From the NCBI GenBank assembly GCA_020636675.1, contig JACJXK010000005.1, positions 31,444-95,443 of the forward strand: a DNA stretch of 64,000 nucleotides, read 5' to 3'. Source of the stretch: Prevotellaceae bacterium (GTDB lineage Bacteria; Bacteroidota; Bacteroidia; Bacteroidales; Paludibacteraceae). The notes beneath the pieces are model-generated. The model was not told the DNA's origin. It searched no databases and was given only the letters and a program-made list of their open reading frames with translations. Of the stretch, positions 53,648-61,373 are shown piece by piece. The stretch's first letter is position 1. Every line of letters starts with the position of its first letter. The position numbers were made by a program, and so were the translations under genes.

Positions 53648-53671
53648 TCTTCTTTTCATCTTGAATGAGAA

Positions 53672-53703
53672 TTTGTTGACTCTATCAAAAAGGCTTATCT
53701 TTG
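53672..53703 (+). promoter_or_regulatory. Promoter of the AAA-ATPase/PD-(D/E)XK gene
   Basis: TTTG (53672-53675) and TATCTTTG (53696-53703) with exactly 20 bases between: the best Bacteroidetes promoter match in the window. It begins 25 bases after the intron 3' end. Confidence 0.7.
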
Positions 53704-53727
53704 TAGGAACAGATAAACAGACCCGAC

Positions 53728-55461
53728 ATGACAGACAAGATAAAACAGATACCTTATGCGATAGCGGACTTTCCGAGGCTGCGTAGGGACAATTGCTACT
53801 ACGTGGACAAGACCATGTATCTGGAGAAGCTGGAGCGTTATGCCCACTTTCTCTTCCTTGTGCGTCCCCGCCGGTTCGGGAAGAGTCTGTTCGTGAGCAT
53901 GCTGGAGAGCTACTATGACTTGGCCCAGAAGGGCGATTTCGACCGGCTGTTCGGCAACCTGTATGTGGGGCAGCACCCTACGGGCGAGCAGAACCAGTAC
54001 CAGGTGGTGCGCTTCGACTTCTCCAAGACCAACACGGGCGGAGGCTCGTTGGAGGAGAACTTCATCAGGTATTGTGGTTCGGTACTCGACGACTTTATGT
54101 TTAAGTACGGGGGGTTTTATGACGAAGATACTAAACGACGATATTCGGAGGCCGATGCTGCCACAAAACTGAACATATTGGATCCATACGCAAGGTGTAT
54201 GGGTTACAGGCTGTACCTGATCATTGACGAGTACGACAACTTTACGAACGACGTGCTCAACAGTCAGGGCGAGGGGAAATGCCACGCGCTGACCCATGCC
54301 GACGGCTTCTACTGCAACTTCTTCAAGCTTTTCAAGGGGATGTTCGCCCGCATCATGATGATAGGCGTCAGCCCTATCACGCTCGATGACTTGACCAGCG
54401 GCTACAACATCGGCACCAACCTGACCACCGACTCCATGTTCAACTGCATGCTGGGCTTTTCGGAGATGGAGGTGCGTGACATGGTCGAGTATTACCGCTC
54501 CGCCGGACAGATACGGCAGACGGCGGACGAGCTGATAGACCTGATGAAGCCGTGGTACGACAACTACTGTTTCTCCCAACGCAGCTTCGGGCACGACCCG
54601 AAGATGTTCAATAGCGACATGGTGCTCTACTTCCTGAATGTGCTGGTGACCACCGGACATCTGCCGGAGACGATGCTCGACAATAACAGCCGGACGGACT
54701 ATGACAAGATGAAGCGGATTGTCGAGTTGGACAAGAACACGGACCACCGCCTTTCTCTCATCCGCAAGATAGCGGAGGAGGGGACCATCACCTTCCAGCT
54801 GAAGGACACCTTCCCCGCCGAGACAATCACGAAGGAGGACAATTTCCTCTCCCTGCTCTTCTACTATGGCATGCTTTCCGTGGTGGATGTGAAACGTTCG
54901 TCTTCGGTCTATGGTATCCCGAACAATAATATCCGGCGGCAGTATTATGACTATATGTTGGAGAATTATCAACGCCATAGTGGGTTGAACCTGTATGATT
55001 TGAACGGGATGTATGAGCAAATGGCTTATGACGGCCAATGGCGTCCGGCACTGGACCATATAGCCGAGGCGTACGGGAGGAACTCGTCGGTACGCTCCCA
55101 GATGGAGGGCGAGCGGAATGTGCAGGGTTTCCTGACCGCCTATTTCTCGGTGTGCCGCTTCTACCTGACCTATCCGGAGGCGGAGATAGCCCATGGCTAT
55201 GCGGACATATTCCTGCTTCCCGATTTCCGTAACTATCCGGAGGTGTCGCACAGCTACATTTTCGAGCTGAAATATGCGAAGGCGGACGCTACGGAAGGCG
55301 AGGTCGCTGCGCAGAGGGAGGAAGCCGAACGTCAGTTGCGCCAATATGCCACCGATGCCAAGGTGAGGCAGTTGCAGGGCAACTCCACGCTGCACCTTGT
55401 CTGTCTTCAGTTCAGGGGCTGGCAGAAATTGGCGTTCGAGGAGGTGGACGCCGTCGATTAG
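53728..55461 (+). CDS. AAA-ATPase with PD-(D/E)XK nuclease-like domain
   Basis: A 577-residue protein of the paired AAA-ATPase-like/DUF1703 type. Residues 1-260 have a P-loop-like RPRRFGKSLFVSMLE and the YLIIDEYDNF Walker B region. The C-terminal 150 residues are a PD-(D/E)XK fold with YADIFLLPDF and IFELKYAKAD. These genes are multicopy in many Bacteroidetes and of unknown function. Coding DNA is notably GC-rich compared with its neighbours, apart from a short AT-rich patch near 54090-54210. The GC bias also leaves a 596-codon antisense frame, which I do not regard as a gene. Confidence 0.88.
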   Translation: MTDKIKQIPYAIADFPRLRRDNCYYVDKTMYLEKLERYAHFLFLVRPRRFGKSLFVSMLESYYDLAQKGDFDRLFGNLYVGQHPTGEQNQYQVVRFDFSKTNTGGGSLEENFIRYCGSVLDDFMFKYGGFYDEDTKRRYSEADAATKLNILDPYARCMGYRLYLIIDEYDNFTNDVLNSQGEGKCHALTHADGFYCNFFKLFKGMFARIMMIGVSPITLDDLTSGYNIGTNLTTDSMFNCMLGFSEMEVRDMVEYYRSAGQIRQTADELIDLMKPWYDNYCFSQRSFGHDPKMFNSDMVLYFLNVLVTTGHLPETMLDNNSRTDYDKMKRIVELDKNTDHRLSLIRKIAEEGTITFQLKDTFPAETITKEDNFLSLLFYYGMLSVVDVKRSSSVYGIPNNNIRRQYYDYMLENYQRHSGLNLYDLNGMYEQMAYDGQWRPALDHIAEAYGRNSSVRSQMEGERNVQGFLTAYFSVCRFYLTYPEAEIAHGYADIFLLPDFRNYPEVSHSYIFELKYAKADATEGEVAAQREEAERQLRQYATDAKVRQLQGNSTLHLVCLQFRGWQKLAFEEVDAVD

Positions 55462-55750
55462 TTGTGCCAAATTTGAAAATAACATGTGTCGATGTTGATA
55501 ATGCTAAGAAGTAATCCTGTTTTCTTTATGTTTACCTGGCCTTCTTGATTTTCTCTTCCCATTCGGAGAGTCCGTGCAAATGCCTTCTGCCAAAATCGTT
55601 TCTGGGTTACTGTAAAAGACAACTTGGTAAAGTTCAAGACAGATACACTTTTCCCAAAAATATTTTGGCCCTACTGACATGCCGTTGTCACTATGTGCCA
55701 TTTATTTTGTCATCGTAAAAATTGAATAACAACAGAAGAACAAGATTAAC
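55462..55750. other. Gap with possible decayed minus-strand coding
   Basis: No intact gene. A 65-codon minus-strand frame (55504-55701) has protein-like stretches (YQVVFYSNPETILAEGICTD) and ends in a basic tail, but there is no start region or family I can assign. It may be the end of a former gene. Confidence 0.3.
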
Positions 55751-56203
55751 ATGGAAACAAAACAAGTAAACAAGATTAAGGTCATGAAATTTTCGACCAA
55801 AGCGACCCTCAAAGATTTGAACCAATATACGGGTGCCGTACCCAATAGGTTAAAGGAGAAGGCAATGTCTCTTGGCCTCTTCAACGGCGAACCTCAGATT
55901 TGGCAATACAACGGCTCTGACGGCAATCCGGAAACGGAATTTCAGTTGGATATCTGTGTCCCTGTCAGTGCGTTTGTTGGCGATCCGGGCGAATTCTCGT
56001 TTGACGAGTTGCCTTCTGTCCGTTGTCTTTGTGAAACGCACAAAGGTGCTTGGTCTGAAATGGGACATACTTATCAGAAAATGATAGGTGAAATGATGAA
56101 AAATTCATGGACTTTTACGGGAATAACTCGAGAGATTTACATAAATTGCGATTTTGAAAATCAACAGAACTGCATTACGGAAGTACAGATTGCACTCAAG
56201 TAG
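55751..56203 (+). CDS. GyrI-like small-molecule-binding protein
   Basis: A 150-residue single-domain protein of the GyrI-like (AraC effector-binding) family, with no DNA-binding part. The FQLDICVPVSAFVG strand and the YQKMIGEMM helix before REIYIN are typical. Free-standing GyrI proteins bind or hydrolyse small hydrophobic compounds. First gene of a four-gene operon with two DUF3795 proteins and a WYL regulator. Confidence 0.8.
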   Translation: METKQVNKIKVMKFSTKATLKDLNQYTGAVPNRLKEKAMSLGLFNGEPQIWQYNGSDGNPETEFQLDICVPVSAFVGDPGEFSFDELPSVRCLCETHKGAWSEMGHTYQKMIGEMMKNSWTFTGITREIYINCDFENQQNCITEVQIALK

Positions 56204-56229
56204 TTGAGAACATGAAATAATTTAAGGAT

Positions 56230-56586
56230 ATGGAATCATCGGAAAAAATTCAATTGGTCGCCTATTGCGGACTTTATTGTGGAAACTGCGGAAAGTTTAA
56301 GAAAGGTAAATGTCCCGGATGTGCTAAGAATGAGAAGGCATCGTGGTGCAAAATAAGAACCTGCTGCATGGATTATGGTTATGCCACGTGTGCCGACTGT
56401 GCCACGACTACGCCTCGTGCATGTAAAAACTATAACAATTTGTTCGCCAAGTTTTTTGAAGTGGTGTTCAAGTCGGATAGGAAAACCTCTGTCGAATTTA
56501 TCAAGGAACATGGTAGAGAGGCATTTGCCGACTTGATGATTGACAAAAACCTTATGGTAATCAAGAAGGAAAAGAAACAGAGATGA
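56230..56586 (+). CDS. DUF3795 cysteine-rich protein, copy 1
   Basis: A 118-residue protein with many cysteines in its first half: AYCGLYCGNCGKFKKGKCPG, then CAKN, CKIRTCC, CADCATTTPRACKN. These form the DUF3795 pattern, probably binding zinc or an iron-sulfur cluster. The second half is helical and charged. Its stop overlaps the start of the WYL gene by 4 bases (ATGA). Function unknown; a second copy lies two genes downstream. Confidence 0.82.
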   Translation: MESSEKIQLVAYCGLYCGNCGKFKKGKCPGCAKNEKASWCKIRTCCMDYGYATCADCATTTPRACKNYNNLFAKFFEVVFKSDRKTSVEFIKEHGREAFADLMIDKNLMVIKKEKKQR

Positions 56587-57539
56587 ATCGTCTAGATCGT
56601 CTGCAAGCAATATTGATTCAGCTACAAAGTAAGCGGATTGTGAAGGCGCAGGAGATTGCAGACCGTTTCGAAATCAGCCTGCGGACGGTCTATCGCGACA
56701 TCCGGTCGTTGGAGGAGAGTGGCGTCCCCATCGGAGCCGATGCCGGTGTTGGCTACTATCTGGCAGAAAACTATACTTTGCCTCCGGTCATGTTCACGCA
56801 TGAGGAGGCTTCGGCTTTGATTTTTGGAGAAAAACTCATCGAAAAGATGAGTGATGCCCGCGTCAACCGTGATTTCGAATCTGCCATCATGAAGATAAAG
56901 GCCATCCTTCGTCCTACGGAGAAAGATCTCTTTGAAAAACTGCACAGCCATATTGTCGTTTATTCCGGTAGTCGGGAGGATGGACGCCATTCTTCCCACT
57001 ACCTCTACGAACTGCAGCATGCCATCGCCAACAAGCAGGTGCTGCGCATTCGCTATCAGGCGCAAAGCTCCGATGAGTCTCTCCTCAGGGATGTGGAATC
57101 TGTAGGGTTGTGTAATTACTCTAATCGTTGGCATCTTATCGCATGGTGTCGACTGCGTGCCGGTTATCGGGACTTCAGGGTGGATAGGATTCTGTCGTTG
57201 AATGTCCTCGATGAATTTTATCAGGATAAAAATCTTCTTTCGTTGGACGAGTATATGGAGGCCCAAAGGCCTTCGGCCGACAGCGAACCGAATATCTCTG
57301 TCGTCGTTCCTAAAGATAGATGTAAATATATAGGAGACAGTAAGTTCTGGTATGGGTTTGTACGGGAGGAGATGGCGGATGGTGATAATGTCAGAATGTC
57401 GTTTGTGAACAATGAGCTGAATGGCTTTGCGTCTTGGTTGCTGAATACTGGATGTCAGGCTCAAATAGAGAAGCCTGTGGAATTGGCGGATACGGTTAAA
57501 AGTTTTGTGAAACAAGCGGTGAAAACTTATTTGGAATAG
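56583..57539 (+). CDS. YafY-type WYL transcriptional regulator
   Basis: A 318-residue DeoR/YafY-type regulator. The N-terminal winged helix reads RLQAILIQLQSKRIV and FEISLRTVYRDIRSLEESGV. The C-terminal WYL domain has RIRYQAQS, WHLIAWCRLRAGYRDFRVDR and the VVPKDRCKY effector region. It lies between two DUF3795 genes with overlap of 4 bases upstream and a gap of 3 bases downstream. It probably controls this operon in response to a small ligand. Confidence 0.9.
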   Translation: MNRLDRLQAILIQLQSKRIVKAQEIADRFEISLRTVYRDIRSLEESGVPIGADAGVGYYLAENYTLPPVMFTHEEASALIFGEKLIEKMSDARVNRDFESAIMKIKAILRPTEKDLFEKLHSHIVVYSGSREDGRHSSHYLYELQHAIANKQVLRIRYQAQSSDESLLRDVESVGLCNYSNRWHLIAWCRLRAGYRDFRVDRILSLNVLDEFYQDKNLLSLDEYMEAQRPSADSEPNISVVVPKDRCKYIGDSKFWYGFVREEMADGDNVRMSFVNNELNGFASWLLNTGCQAQIEKPVELADTVKSFVKQAVKTYLE

Positions 57540-57542
57540 AAA

Positions 57543-57845
57543 ATGGAAAATAAATTTACATGTTGTGGCTGTGATTGCAGCAAGTTGCCTTGTTACAAGA
57601 AGGAGTGTAAGGGGTGTGAAGAGGAATGCGGAAAAGTCTTTTGGCTGAAGTATACCAACCTTTCGGTTTGCCCTATTTATGAGTGCATAAAGGAGAAGGG
57701 GTATAAGAGTTGCTTGGAGTGCTCCGAGTCTCCGTGCCACCGATATTTTGACATACGCGATCCTCGCATGTCGGAAGAGGAACATAATAAATATGTACGG
57801 CAACAGATGGAAAATCTGAAGTCGTTAGGTGACAATGAAATTTAG
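57543..57845 (+). CDS. DUF3795 cysteine-rich protein, copy 2
   Basis: A 100-residue cysteine-rich protein. Ten or more cysteines fall in the first 65 residues (FTCCGCDCSKLPCYKKECKG, then CEEECG, CPIYECIKE, CLECSESPC), a DUF3795-type metal-binding pattern denser than in copy 1. It begins 3 bases after the WYL gene. Function unknown, probably redox or metal related. Confidence 0.78.
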   Translation: MENKFTCCGCDCSKLPCYKKECKGCEEECGKVFWLKYTNLSVCPIYECIKEKGYKSCLECSESPCHRYFDIRDPRMSEEEHNKYVRQQMENLKSLGDNEI

Positions 57846-58062
57846 GATGCTATCTTGAAAAATCTATGATAAGTCTAATAATACAATTACGTATAAGGGG
57901 AAAACTGTCTTCCTCTAAATGAAGAGATGTGAGATGGGGGGAGAAGATAGATGATGTCGAATTTTTTGACAAGAAGTCAGCTTTGCTGAATTCTCCATTT
58001 TTTAATTCCAATTATATTGATTAATTTTGGGTCTAATTTAGGGTAAAAGTATTATTAGAACA

Positions 58063-59181
58063 GTGTTATTCAAAGATATATATGGTCAAGAGTCTGTGAA
58101 ACAGATATTAAGATTGTCTGTCGAAGAGAATCGTGTGCCCCATGCTATCTTGCTGAGCGGATCTCCAGGAACGGGGAAATTGCCTTTGGCTATAGCTTTT
58201 GCCCAATATATCTGCTGCGAGCATAGGCATGATGGCGATGCTTGCGGTGAATGTCCGTCGTGTGTGAAGTTTAACAAACTGGTGCATCCGGACCTTCATT
58301 TCGTGTTCCCTATTACCCGGTCGTCCGAATCTGTGCTATGCGACAATTTTCTTCCCCAATGGAGGAAGATGGTGCTGGATAATCCTTATTTCAATCTGGA
58401 TCAATGGATGTCGCAGGTAGACTCGGATAATAAACAAGGCATCATCTATGCCAATGAGAGCGATTCCATTTCTCATAAGTTGAACCAGAAAACTTACGAG
58501 GCGGAATATAAGACGATGATTATTTGGATGCCCGAACGGCTTCATGAGGTGTGTGCCAATAAGATTCTGAAGATACTGGAGGAGCCACCTGCCAAGACAC
58601 TTTTTATCCTGGTTTCTGAAAATACGGAACGTCTTTTGACGACGATAGTCTCTCGTACACAGCGTATCTTTGTTCCACCATTGGACGAGTCTGTGCTTGC
58701 CGCCGCGGTGGCCTCCCGCTATTCCCTCTCCGAAACGGAGAGCAAGGAGGTTGCTCATATTGCCAATGGCAACTTCATCATGGCAGAGGAGATTGTCCAG
58801 ACGTCTGACGAGAACAAGGAGTATTTCGAGTTGTTTGTGAGGGTGATGCGGGATTCTTATTGCCGTAATGCGAAGGGCATGAAGACATGGACGGATGTGG
58901 TGGCAAAACTGGGAAGAAAAAGGCAAATCTCTTTTCTCTCTTATGCCCAGCGGATGATAAGGGAAAATTTCATCTTCAATCTGAAGAATGATTCGCTTAA
59001 TTATATGACGAGGTTTGAAAATGACTTTTCTGCCCGTTTTTCTCCTTTCGTGAATGAGAAGAATATATTCGGGCTTCTTTCCGAGTTGGAGAGTGCCGAA
59101 CGACATATAGAGCAAAATGTACAGGCTAAGCTGGTCTTTTTTGACTTGGCTCTGAAACTGATCATGTTGCTGAAACGGTGA
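58063..59181 (+). CDS. holB: DNA polymerase III delta' subunit
   Basis: A 372-residue clamp-loader subunit. The Walker A-like GSPGTGKLPLA lacks the threonine or serine after lysine, in keeping with the non-ATPase delta' role. The zinc module is ACGECPSC, and KILKILEEPPAKTLFILVSE with TIVSRTQRI is the sensor region of DnaX-like AAA proteins. It starts with GTG at 58063. In Bacteroidales holB sits upstream of ricT, as here. Confidence 0.9.
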   Translation: MLFKDIYGQESVKQILRLSVEENRVPHAILLSGSPGTGKLPLAIAFAQYICCEHRHDGDACGECPSCVKFNKLVHPDLHFVFPITRSSESVLCDNFLPQWRKMVLDNPYFNLDQWMSQVDSDNKQGIIYANESDSISHKLNQKTYEAEYKTMIIWMPERLHEVCANKILKILEEPPAKTLFILVSENTERLLTTIVSRTQRIFVPPLDESVLAAAVASRYSLSETESKEVAHIANGNFIMAEEIVQTSDENKEYFELFVRVMRDSYCRNAKGMKTWTDVVAKLGRKRQISFLSYAQRMIRENFIFNLKNDSLNYMTRFENDFSARFSPFVNEKNIFGLLSELESAERHIEQNVQAKLVFFDLALKLIMLLKR

Positions 59182-59256
59182 TCCGGCTGCCGTTATGCCG
59201 GGAAGAGAATGCCTTTTCGCGTCTCTTTTATAACTAAAAAAAACAAAAAGAAATAG

Positions 59257-60891
59257 ATGGCTAATCTAAGTGGAGGCGGTTGTAACCTCAATGAGAAGGG
59301 TTGCAGCAAACGTACAGATAAAAAATTGGATACTTTCGATTGGTTGTGTGACATACCTGAGTCTCAGGCATCCACCGACTTGGTTGAGGTCATATTTAAG
59401 AACACAAGGAAAGGATATTTCCGAAATACGAACGACTTGAAGTTGGAAAAAGGTGATGTCGTGGCGGTAGAGTCTACCCCAGGCCATGATATCGGAACCG
59501 TATCTCTGACAGGTCATTTGGTGCTACTGCAAATGAAGAAGAACCACGTTGATCCTGCCCGTGTGGAGATTAAACGTGTGTACAGGAAGGCTCGTCCCGT
59601 CGACCTGGAAAAATACGAGGAGGCGAAGTCCCGTGAGCATGAGACGATGTTGCGTGCCCGCAAAATTGCGGAGGATCTCAAACTGAACATGAAGATTGGA
59701 GATGTGGAGTTCCAAGGTGATGGCAATAAGGCTATCTTTTATTATATAGCAGATGAACGTGTGGATTTCCGCCAACTGATAAAAGTCTTGGCGGATGCCT
59801 TTAAGGTCCGCATCGAGATGAAACAGATCGGTGCCCGACAAGAGGCAGGGCGTATTGGCGGTATCGGGCCTTGTGGCCGTCCGCTGTGCTGTTCTTCGTG
59901 GATGTCCAGCTTCGTCTCTGTGGCAACGAGTGCCGCCCGTTATCAAGAGCTCTCCCTTAATCCGCAGAAGCTGGCCGGACAGTGTGCTAAGTTGAAGTGC
60001 TGCATGAACTTTGAGGTGGATGCTTATGTGGAGGCACAGAAAGGAATACCTTCAAAAGAAATACAGTTGGAGACGATGGATGGCACATTCTACCACTTTA
60101 AGACGGATGTGTTTGGTGGCATCATGCAATATTCGAGTTCGCCTACGGTGGCCGCCAATATCGTGTCGGTTCCGGTGTCTAGGGTGAAGGAAATCATTGC
60201 GCTGAATAAACAGGGAATAAAGGTGGATTCGTTGTTGGAGGCGTCGGAGGAAGAAGAAAAGGCTACGGACTACGAAAATGTAGTGGGCCAAGATAGCTTG
60301 ACCCGTTTCGACAAACGGAAGAAGAATAATAAAAGACCGATGCGAAAGCCGAATCCGAAATCGGAATCGGAGGATGGCGCAACACCGGCGGAGACTCCTT
60401 CTGCTGAGAACGCGGAGCAAAATGCGGATTCTCAACAGCAAAACCAAAACAGACAGAGAGACAACCGGAACGCTCAAAATAGGGATGGACAGAGACGCCC
60501 TCAGAATAATAGAAATAACCGTGATGGCAGACCGCAACGGCGGAATGACCAACCTATGCCGCAGAGACGGAATGCCGCAGAGGCTCCAAAACAGGATGCA
60601 GATGCCCAGCAGCAGAATGCTCCACAAGAACAGTCTATGGCGCAAGCTGAAGCTGGCCAAGCCCGGAATGGTAATGGACAACAGCAGGGTAATCAGCGCA
60701 ACGGTGGACGATATAACAATAACCGTCGTAGGCCTCGCCCTGACAATAATCGCCCTGACAACCGTCAGAGCCGTAATGCGGAGGGTCGAAATGATGTCAG
60801 CCATGAAGACCGTGACAGCCGCGGTGTAGGCAGCCGTAATCCGAATGCAAATGAAAGTTCAAATTCAAACGGAAATGAGGACAATAAGTAA
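59257..60891 (+). CDS. ricT: PSP1/RicT-like protein with long QNR-rich tail
   Basis: A 544-residue protein. Residues about 40-330 are a PSP1-type domain (RicT/YaaT) with iron-sulfur cysteines in IGPCGRPLCCSSW and CAKLKCCMNFE, and an N-terminal cysteine pair in GGGCNLNEKGCS. The last 200 residues are low-complexity, rich in Q, N, R and G (for example RNAQNRDGQRRPQNNRNNRD). In B. subtilis RicT with RicA and RicF forms a complex that controls RNase Y-dependent RNA processing. The tail has the composition of RNA-binding disordered regions. GldH follows with a 17-base overlap. Confidence 0.88.
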   Translation: MANLSGGGCNLNEKGCSKRTDKKLDTFDWLCDIPESQASTDLVEVIFKNTRKGYFRNTNDLKLEKGDVVAVESTPGHDIGTVSLTGHLVLLQMKKNHVDPARVEIKRVYRKARPVDLEKYEEAKSREHETMLRARKIAEDLKLNMKIGDVEFQGDGNKAIFYYIADERVDFRQLIKVLADAFKVRIEMKQIGARQEAGRIGGIGPCGRPLCCSSWMSSFVSVATSAARYQELSLNPQKLAGQCAKLKCCMNFEVDAYVEAQKGIPSKEIQLETMDGTFYHFKTDVFGGIMQYSSSPTVAANIVSVPVSRVKEIIALNKQGIKVDSLLEASEEEEKATDYENVVGQDSLTRFDKRKKNNKRPMRKPNPKSESEDGATPAETPSAENAEQNADSQQQNQNRQRDNRNAQNRDGQRRPQNNRNNRDGRPQRRNDQPMPQRRNAAEAPKQDADAQQQNAPQEQSMAQAEAGQARNGNGQQQGNQRNGGRYNNNRRRPRPDNNRPDNRQSRNAEGRNDVSHEDRDSRGVGSRNPNANESSNSNGNEDNK

Positions 60892-61369
60892 GATATTTGG
60901 TGTCTGTATGGCGTTTTTGTGCGCCATACTGACGGCTTGTTCCAATGGGGATGTGGTATTCCAGCAGGCGGTGGAATTGCCGGAGTACGGTTGGTGTAAG
61001 GACAGCATTGTCATGTTTGATTATCAGGCTACGGATACATCCGGATTGTATGATATTGTGGTCGATATCCGTAATGACGGCAGTTATGCCAACCAGAACT
61101 TCTGGCTGTTTATAACCTCTTTGTCTCCGGACTCCTTGATCTATAAAGATACGTTGGAGTGTGTGCTGGCCGATAATTATGGCCGTTGGATAGGAGAGGG
61201 AAGCGGTTCGCTGCGTCATTTGCCGGTGGCGTTTTTGTCGCAGGTCAAATTTCCCGTCAAGGGAAATTACCATTTTGAGTTTATCCAAGGCATGCGTTAT
61301 GATACACTGATAGGAATTCATGATATAGGTATGCGAGTGATGAAGAGTAGTCCTGAAGCTGACCGATAG
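60875..61369 (+). CDS. gldH: Gliding-motility-type lipoprotein GldH
   Basis: A 164-residue lipoprotein. The start at 60875 overlaps the end of ricT and gives a signal ending AFLCAILTAC. The body shows the DTSGLYDIVVDIRNDGSYANQ and LAD-NYGRWIGEG blocks of GldH. GldH is needed for gliding in Flavobacterium, and is found in non-motile Bacteroidales too, where its role is unclear. The genome order holB-ricT-gldH is common in this order of bacteria. Confidence 0.85.
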   Translation: MRTISKIFGVCMAFLCAILTACSNGDVVFQQAVELPEYGWCKDSIVMFDYQATDTSGLYDIVVDIRNDGSYANQNFWLFITSLSPDSLIYKDTLECVLADNYGRWIGEGSGSLRHLPVAFLSQVKFPVKGNYHFEFIQGMRYDTLIGIHDIGMRVMKSSPEADR

Positions 61370-61373
61370 AAAA

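Noticed and set aside
53695..55485. 596-codon minus-strand open frame
   Set aside because: It is an antisense shadow of the GC-rich AAA-ATPase/PD-(D/E)XK gene, with no recognisable motif or promoter, and its composition mirrors codon bias on the other strand.
56622..57803. 393-codon minus-strand open frame
   Set aside because: Antisense to the WYL regulator, which has clear family motifs; no independent support.
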